Assembly (NCBI RefSeq): GCF_030463565.1 | Contig: NC_134643.1 | Span: 16,815,606 to 16,879,605, forward strand | Length of the DNA stretch: 64,000 nucleotides | Reading direction: 5' to 3' | Source of the DNA: Pelecanus crispus | Lineage: Eukaryota; Chordata; Aves; Pelecaniformes; Pelecanidae | Part shown: positions 43,501-52,500 of the stretch, piece after piece | Numbering within the stretch: the stretch's first letter is position 1 | How the letters are laid out: every line of letters begins with the position of its first letter | Made by a program: the position numbers and the translations under genes | The notes under the pieces: generated by a model | The model's database searches: none | What the model was told of the DNA's origin: nothing | The model's input: only the letters and a program-made list of their open reading frames with translations

Positions 43501-46500
43501 TTAAAGCTTCCCCTAAATTCCCCAAGACAGAGATTAATTGCACACTTTGCCCACCACCCATCCCAGTAAAACTTCCCTGGCTTAAAGACTTAAAATTAAA
43601 AACAAATAAGGAGGATTCTGCTATTTCCACTGAAAGCACAAGGAGGATCAGCTGGGGAACTGAGTTTTAAGGGTGGGTGGACTCCAAGCTACAGCAAATC
43701 TGCAAGAATGTTTTTCCTTTAGCAAAAACATGAAACAAAGGGAAAAAAAAAAAGCCACAAACCAACTTCTCCCAGCTCTAGTAGCTCCTCAAAGAGCTTT
43801 TGATCACACATAAAGGAACGTATGTTTTTACTCACACTGACAACCAGCTGGGTCATCGGCACTCAGGCCATAGAAACCTTCTTTGCAGAGGTCACAGCGC
43901 TCCCCTTCAACAAATAATTTACAACGGCATTGTCCAGCAATGAGGCCAGTGGAGAAATCGGTGTAGCGATCACAGATGCCACCATTTTGGGAGCCAGCTG
44001 GGTCACAGTTGCAAGCTAAGAAGGAAGAATCACACGTGGTTTATTAACTGCTACAGAAGAAAAGGCCAAGTCCCACACTGAATTACGTAATCTCAGCTGC
44101 TGTGTAGAAAGAGTGTATCATTCCTGCAAGTATTAGACATGACATGGGCTGAACATGTAATGACCAGATAAATTTCCAGATTCTCAAAAAGAAAACAAAA
44201 CCCAGCCAGGCTCGCTCAAGAGCTCCAAGACAACCACCTTCCCTCAAGGACCTTGTTCAGGAGCACAGCATTAGCCAAAAGAAGGCCAGTAAATCCTAAA
44301 TCCTCCAGGGAAAGCCCTTGGGGGGCCACAGCCAGGATGCCATGGCCATTCCCACCAAAAGGAGTGGGGCTGCACTTACGCTCACAGACGTCGGGGTCCC
44401 GCAGATCTCTCTCTGGGTGCTGGAAGTAGAATGGCTTGCACTGCTCACAGTTGCGCCCTATGGTGTTGTGCTGGCAGTCATCACACACTCCCCCACTGGT
44501 GTTCCCCGTCGTCACGTACACAGCCATGTCAAAGTGGCACTGGCTGGAGTGGCCATTGCAGTTGCACTCTGTGACAAAGACAGAGAGCAAAGTAAGAGTC
44601 TGGTCCCAGGGGAGATGCAAGTTTGCAGGAAAGACACACCAAAGTCAACCAAGGAACATGCAGGACTTAATATTTTGTCACAAGTTCCCAAGCGTATAAC
44701 GTTCACACCAGACTCCAGATCTCCATTTTACTCAAACTCACTTTTGCATGCGTTACTATTGCGGCCTTCAGCGGGTCGCCAGGGTAAGTCATGGTAGAAA
44801 TCCAAACACTGCTCACAGTTTAATCCTTTGGTATTATGTCTGCACATGCAGTGCCCATGGACCTGCCATTAAAAAAAAAAAAAACAACCCTATACAGCTG
44901 GTTATAAGAGAGGAAGCGGAAAAAAAAAAACCCATGCTCCAATTAATATAGATAGTACATAATGGATATACTTTTGGAGACTTTAATGCACGTAACTGCG
45001 TGTAAGAGGACATAAAGGGCCACAGGAGTGGCCTTTACCTGCCAAGGTAAAAATGTCCTCATATAAATTTGTCCTTTCCTTACCGGAACTAATGCCTGAA
45101 TAAACACTTTCAGACATGAACAAGGAGAGCAGAGTTCCACCTAAATAATCACAAAAGCCTCTTGGACCTACAAGTTAGCTGTTTATTAGCTGTTAATTAG
45201 CTATTAACATGCATCTAGTTATATCAGCATGTCACTAGCCCAACACTTTCTTTCCAGCCCTACCTTGGTTCCCAAAGCAAAGATAACAGATGGCTTGGAT
45301 GGGTTTTATCCATCAGCCCCAGACTTTGCCTTCGGCATGCACAGAACAAGCACTAAGCCGACCAACAGCGACTGTGTGACAGCCACTGCCTTAGATGACA
45401 GGGACTACCGGCACTGGAGCCAGGATTTTAAAGTCAAAGCCAGTCTTGCTGCTGCTCAGGTGCAGACTCTCATGGAAAGTGCAGGGCAATGGAGCATACC
45501 CACTCACTGGCATCCTGCGGCCCCTGGGGCAACCCACACAACCTCCCCGTATGCCTCCACATTTTCATCCAGTTAATAACTCACTCATTAACAGGGATAC
45601 TATTACTGCTTGTCAGGCAAAAATCATGGGGAAAAACAGAACCCAGAAGGGATGTGGCACTCGCGCAGCAGTGTACAATGCAGGCAGCAGGATTTTCCTT
45701 CAGAGCCTGCTGTTAATTAGGGCTACAGCCTCCATTTCTCAGCTGATAACGACTGATACAAATGCAGGTCACGTTAGACTCACAAAGATGTTTCATCCTT
45801 TGAGGCCTCTATTTGCTTCAATTTTAGGGCACGCATCTCTGGCCCTATACAGTTACACTCCCTTTCTGCATTCCTGCCTTATAATTTCATCAGCTCTTTA
45901 GCATAATTAGAAAAGGAATGCTAAAATAATTTTCACCTAATCTGAGCTCTCTGTGCTTGATTAACACCAACAATGACAGATATGTTCGCTGAGGAGGAAT
46001 AGTTTTAATGGTTTTCTTGTTTGAAAATTAAGGGTGGGGAGCAGGATGGGGCAGTGTGTCATCTTTAAATGTGTGTTTAAATAGCTTAAAAGAGGCAGAG
46101 TTAGGAACAGCTTTATGCAGAAAAGTGTTAATTTTTACCATTCCTTCCACTTCTTCGTTAAAGCCATCCACTGGCGCACACTCGCTGGCGTGTCCATAGC
46201 AGAAACAGTTCCCACGAACCACCATGTCGTAGATGGCATAGTAGTACTTCTCTCTGATCTCCATCCTCGAGTCCAAGAGATTATCTCCCAGCGTGTGCAG
46301 CTTGATGAACTTGACCCTCAGATTTGTGATCTTTAATAGATCTGCAGAGGACACAAAAAACCCCCTCCATTTTGGAATTGTTTACCAGATATTGTATTGA
46401 ATGGGAGGAAGCCAGGAGCGACTTTCCAAGAACAGTTCCTATGGGCAGATTAGATCGGATTTAATTTCAGCGCTTACGTACTATGCATCACATCACTTCA

Positions 46501-49500
46501 TACTCCCAAATTAAAAAAATACATTATATTACTAAAGGTTGATTACTGTATAAGTTAGTTTAAGCTTAATTAAAAATACTAGTCTATTTTATGGTAGGCA
46601 TGCACAGGCACAAACACAAACATTAAAAGCACATGCAACAATATCACCAAGGAGACACTGGTTCTTTGGGGTTTTAAAATGTAAGAAGGGCAGGGACCTG
46701 ATATTGAGGAACCGCTGACAAGTGGACCAGGAGCTTTAAGAGTTACGAGCTTTCTGGAAAAAGTCTTAGTTGGAAACAAGACACGAATATATTCTTCTTC
46801 CTTATATGGCCAACTTCCCTAGCAAATGTAATTAGTTACACTTCGCTGAAAGAAGCAACGCCCCATCACTGACCAAATACAAAGGAGAAGTTCTCGAGGG
46901 ATAATAATAACAATGGGAAGACAATATTGCAGTAACTAATTCAGTCTACATGTTCACTTTGATATTATGAATCCTGTGTAACTTCTATAGCCTTGAAACT
47001 AGGCTGGAAAAAGCACTTCAAGCCCATGAAAGCAGAGTTTCTCCTTTAAAATGTTGGTTACAAAAAACATTCAATTGATATAGCAACTAGCAGACACTCT
47101 TCTACTTCATCTATTTTCTTCTGCTCCAGTTAGCTTTACACTGAAGGACATGAACCAAAACTGAGAATGCATATTAAATCAGAGGTCAAGTTTAAGGCCG
47201 AGCACTGCAGTTCCCTACTCAGGCCAAATGCCCCAAGAGGTTTCTCTCTGAGCCACGCTGAGCAACAGATCTACCTTTGCCTTCCTGGATTGTCATAACC
47301 ATACACGAACACTACAGTCATTTGTGTCTTACGACCACATCTGTGTGGTCCAGCCACGTAGCGCTACCAAGGCCAACCATTCTGAAGTCATGACTCAGAT
47401 GTTCTAGAAAATAAAACACAACCCACCTTGATTTTAGCTAGAAATGCAAAATGATAGAAGTACCTTTGTACTTCTGTTTCTTTGCTTTCTGAATACTGTA
47501 CAATTACGGGATCATGTTCCAAGGTTTCTCTCGGCGACTGCATGTATTTTTGGGGAGAGGGGGTCTTTAATGAAAATAAATCCCAGATCAAGTAAGAAAA
47601 GGACCAACTACAATGATGCGTGTAAGAACAATCAATTGAGTTGGCAACACTGGTTGTTGCCAGCACGTCACTGTCTGAGTCAGGAAAAGAAGCCATACCA
47701 CAAATGTATTCATATGACTTCAAAACTGTTACCGGGGCTAATGCACAGCTTTATTTGTGGCTTACTGGTTTTTGTAAGCAAATAAGTACAGAAATGCTCT
47801 CAAATGAGCCTGGAAGTAACTGCATACATACTTTGAATCCTTGGACTGTACGGATCTTCAATTCGAAAAGCAGGATCTAAAACACGATATATCACCTGGA
47901 GGAAAAATGGTACAACAAAAGGTTGAGCTTTAAAAATAAGAGAATCTGAATTTGTATGGAAAAAGTCTACACAATATACATATTGGAAAAAAACCTCTGA
48001 CCTCTCCCTCCGTTGAAGGTTCAATGTCAGAGTATCGGGAATCACAAATGATATCATCCACTTTCTTCATGGGTCCAGTTGAAATCCCAGGAAATGAGCT
48101 CTCACAGTCATATGCGAAATACCTATATACTTGCCATGTTTCTCCAAAATCAGATGATCTTTCTATCAACATTGCAGCAGGACGGAATGTCTAATGGTAA
48201 CAAAACCAAAAGAGATTTTATTCAGTTAATTATTACTTGCATTTACATTGAGCACTTTTAAGTGCGAGCAATCCACATGTCTGGATTTTAATCTCTCTCC
48301 CTGCATTGACTATTTCCAATATATTGGAAATATTCAAAATACTTTTCTGCTCATATTCCACTTTCTGCTCAGAGGCAGATCTTTGAAATATCACACATGA
48401 AACCACAGACTACCCATCTTTAAAAAGACTGCACTCAGTGCCAAGTGCTTAAACACACTTACAATAAATAAGAAAACTTCTAAGTTTTTGGATTCCAAAT
48501 CCTTTCTTAAAACTGGGGGTTAACGCAGCGCTTTCAGGAGACAAAAGGCTTTTTTTCCACTGCTTGTGGAAAGCAGCACAGCCTTCTTACTTGCTGTACC
48601 TCCTTGCCTAATCTTCTGCAAAGGACCTAAGGGGCCTCCTCTCCTGCCGTGGGGACCAGGAGGCCACTTTCAGTGCCTCCCCTCCAGCTCTGATGCCCAG
48701 AAGTTCTTGCTGAGCCGTTATCTGTGATGCTCAGAAAAGCCCTGGGATTGCGCACCTCTCTTTGTCTGACCACACTACCTTTTGCAGCGTCTCTGCCGCC
48801 CAGTGCCAGCCGTCCTCTGTGCTGCATTAAGAAAACCTTCTTCTTCTGAGACGTTCAGCTTCATCCACTCTTGCTGCATTCAAATCCCCCAGTCCCAGCG
48901 ATGCTACTCCAGCTGGTCTTGCCCAGACTCTGGCAGGCTGCATTCACTTCACACAAACCACCGTCCTTCCTACCCACACGTATTCAACTCCAGAACAACT
49001 AGCTAATTAGATTTTTAAAAGATTTTTAATCCCTGTGACCTAAAAATCTCATGTTTCAATTTATGAGCTGCATTTCAAAAAGCAGAGATTAATTTAAGAC
49101 CTAGCTTGCGCCTACCAAGAAATGCCAACCGTCTCTTCATTAGTTTTATGTATTCAGAGGAGGCCCTTCAAAAGCCAGGCACAAAAGCATTCAGTCACAG
49201 CTGGAAAGAAATTTTCTTTCTGCTTCCTGGCTGAAAATATCACCCAACTTACAAACTGGTATCTCACCCAACAAAAAATGTAGCAACCCAGAGGTAAAGC
49301 AGCTCAAGTGTCTACCACACAAACAAAGTCAACAAATCATCATTAAAACTATCTTTCCCTTGTAGTCTTCCTCCTGTCAGCAGACCAAGCCCAGCGGTGC
49401 CAGGGCACAATGGCCGCAGCACCCGCATTGGGGCAGAGGTCTTTCGGGGGTCCCTCGTTGCTGGGGGCCAGCAGAAAGGACCACCTCCTACCTCAGCCAC

Positions 49501-52500
49501 CACTGTGGAGCAGGGCGAGAAACTCAAGCCAACACCACAGGAAAGAGGAAACAGCTCTCCTAGAAAGCTGACGGGTGAAAATTGGGAGATTAACTTGTCT
49601 ACACACGAAGAGCAGGGACTTAGCCCTGCAGGAACTGCAGCCCCTGAAACCTCAGCTGAAAGTTGCCACTAGCACTTGCCTGCGATTTAGGATGTACGGG
49701 ACATAATCTGCCATTCCAAGACATCTGTTTGTAAAGAAACAAAGACACTTTGTATACAGATGTTCCCTCTTCCTGAAGACCTTTCCATTTGCCAAATGAA
49801 AACCGATACCACGGCCAGTTTTTTTTAAGAAGAAAAATCCTTGCTACTATGTGATTTAGCTAATGATCTTCTACAACACAACTACCAGAGACAAACCCCA
49901 GCTTCAGTATGACTCTCTCTGCAGCCTCACTGGAGTTCAAACACAACTCAAGCCACAAATCACAACTCAGCCTTCCTGCGCGACTTCAGCAGGAGTTAAT
50001 AATGGTTAACAGCTCTAAAAAATCAGGCAAAACAGCTCCGACAAAGCCCAAATCCTAAATATCAAACAGACGTGAAGGACTACGAGATCTCTTATTTCCT
50101 CGTGTTTTGGGGTTTGGGGTAATGCTGTGGCTTCCTTACCTTGAAGGTCATAATGAGGTGAGTGAAATGAAACTCGGCCTCCAGGTTCAGCTGGATAGTC
50201 ACGTTTTCCAAACCTGCAGGGGCAGAGAAAAGAAGCTGTGCAGCACACAAGGACACCCGCCAGCCTCTACATCTAAATTTTGCCAAAGCTCTTCGTTCCG
50301 GTAACGCAGAGACTCTTTTCTTTGCCACTTGGTTCTGTTGTCAAAAAGGGACACGAGGGTTAGCACATTACTGAGGTATGGGGGAGACACCGAGGACCTG
50401 CTGAAGAGTGTATCGCACACGGGATTCCTGTGCATCATCTGCACCAAACACCTTACACCCAAAGCATGAGCCTGCACTGCCATTATTTTAGACTGCGTAA
50501 CATGGTTAACATCACTAGGTGTAGGGTAAGGATGGGGACTGCTACGGGCTGGATCCCGGCACCAAAGCACCCAGTGGCCACTATGACTGAGGACGGTGAG
50601 CCCAGATCTGTGTGGTGACCCCAGGCTGTCCTCACACACTGCAGCCCATCTGGCAGCACCAGAGCTATGAGCTTCTGCAGCCCTAACACCCCAAATCTCA
50701 CCAACGGCTGGTGGGGGCCATTTCCCACTTTTCTTCACTCACTCTGGACTCTCCTGTCCATCTGGACCCAGGAACAGTTCCTTTACAACCGGGTTTTGAA
50801 ATACTCCTAAAGCAACCATCACAGCCATGGTTTGCAACTGTTAGGGCTAGGAAACCAGTGGCAAGCAAAAAGTTTTCCAAACTCTGTTGCACGACTACCT
50901 ATGGCCAAGGACTCCACAGAAAAAGGAAGAAAAACAGTTACAAATATTATTTTGCCATGTGAAAAGACCTCTCAAAACAGCTGGATACTAATTATACTGT
51001 AGTTAGAAATAAAAAAAAAAAAATCAAGATTTACAGAGAGGAGAAAGGGTAGGAAATTAAAAAAATGAAACAATAAAGCGCTAAAATTTTTGACCAGCTG
51101 TAATTTTATGTGGAGCGTGCAGCAATGGCCCCTTCTGCTGTATGCCTGAATAGAAGAAAACATGAATTGGACAGAAAGAATCATTTGTTTTTTATTGTTG
51201 AAGGACATTTTCATGACCTTATGAGCTAAGAACTTTTCTGTGTGAATGCTGCCAAGCCTGTTGCAAAAAACATGAATTATTTGGAACACTAGAAGAGAGC
51301 CGCTGGAGACAAGCAGCTTGCTAGTCTGACCTAAATGGTTAAAAAGGATTTAATGAAAACCTTTCTTTACCGGGCAGCAGAAACGTTACAAATATTACCA
51401 TTTCTTTTTAATACACAGTAAGACAACTACTGCCAATGCATTTGCACAAGTCCCATCCTGTCCAGCTGGCTTTAAGGCTTCAGGGTAGGACTGCTCTTTG
51501 AGAAACCTCAGTGCCTCGTTTTGTGTATGAAGGCATGCCAAAAGCATAACCATAAAAGTAAAAAGGGCAGAGGAAGAGTAAAAAAAAAAAAAAAAGAAAA
51601 AAGCCACTGAACTAACATGCAATTTTTTTTTTTTAACTAGCTGGCTTGCTTCTGGTGTTCATTTTACTGTTTGGCATATGGACGCAGGAATGCAGGGAGC
51701 CCGGGAGGGGGAAGGCAGTTTGCAGGGTGGGAGATGTCCTCGGCTTTGCCCTCCCAGGGTAAGAGGGCAGGGAAGCGGGAGGGACGGCAGCCCCCGGCTC
51801 CGCGCCCAAACCTCCTTCCACAGCCTCCCTCCAGCCCAGCGGCGGGGAAGCCCTGCGGTGCTTCCTTGGCAGCGACGCCCTGGGATATTTACTCCTGGAA
51901 GGCTGCTCTGCTGCCGCTGCCCAAACATGAGAGAGATCTGGAGCCAGTGTGGGAAACTTTTCTCTTTAGGAAAGGGTTCTTGCAAAGTGGTGGGACGGCT
52001 CTTTCCAACACTCCCAGAGAGCTGACAGCTTCGTTATGGATTAAGGACCGCTCCAGGGCACACAAAAGCAGCCGGTTTTACTCAGCCCTCATCGAACAGC
52101 ATGATCCTTCACATGGCAGTAATCACCACGCCAGAGATAACAGCAAACCCACAGGTACCCTTAAACAAAAGTCGGGAAAGCAGCTCCCAGCCCTGGAAAC
52201 GGCTCCCAGACAAACCCCATACCATTTTCCGACTGCCACCAGAGCTTCAGGCGATTTGGCGCAAACGTGGTGACCACGTTTTCAATGCGATGACTGTCAG
52301 GATTGAGACTATCGTGGAACGGATCCTTGGAGTCACATATGAAACATTTTTTGTCCTCCTGAAACAACAAAATAATCAGCATTACTGATTTTATCTGCGG
52401 GGCAATAGTTGTTTCCTGCAGATAAGGGTATTTTCCATCCATATCACATTCCACTCATTTTGCCTGCAGGAGTCATCAAAGGTAATTTTTTTGGTTGAAA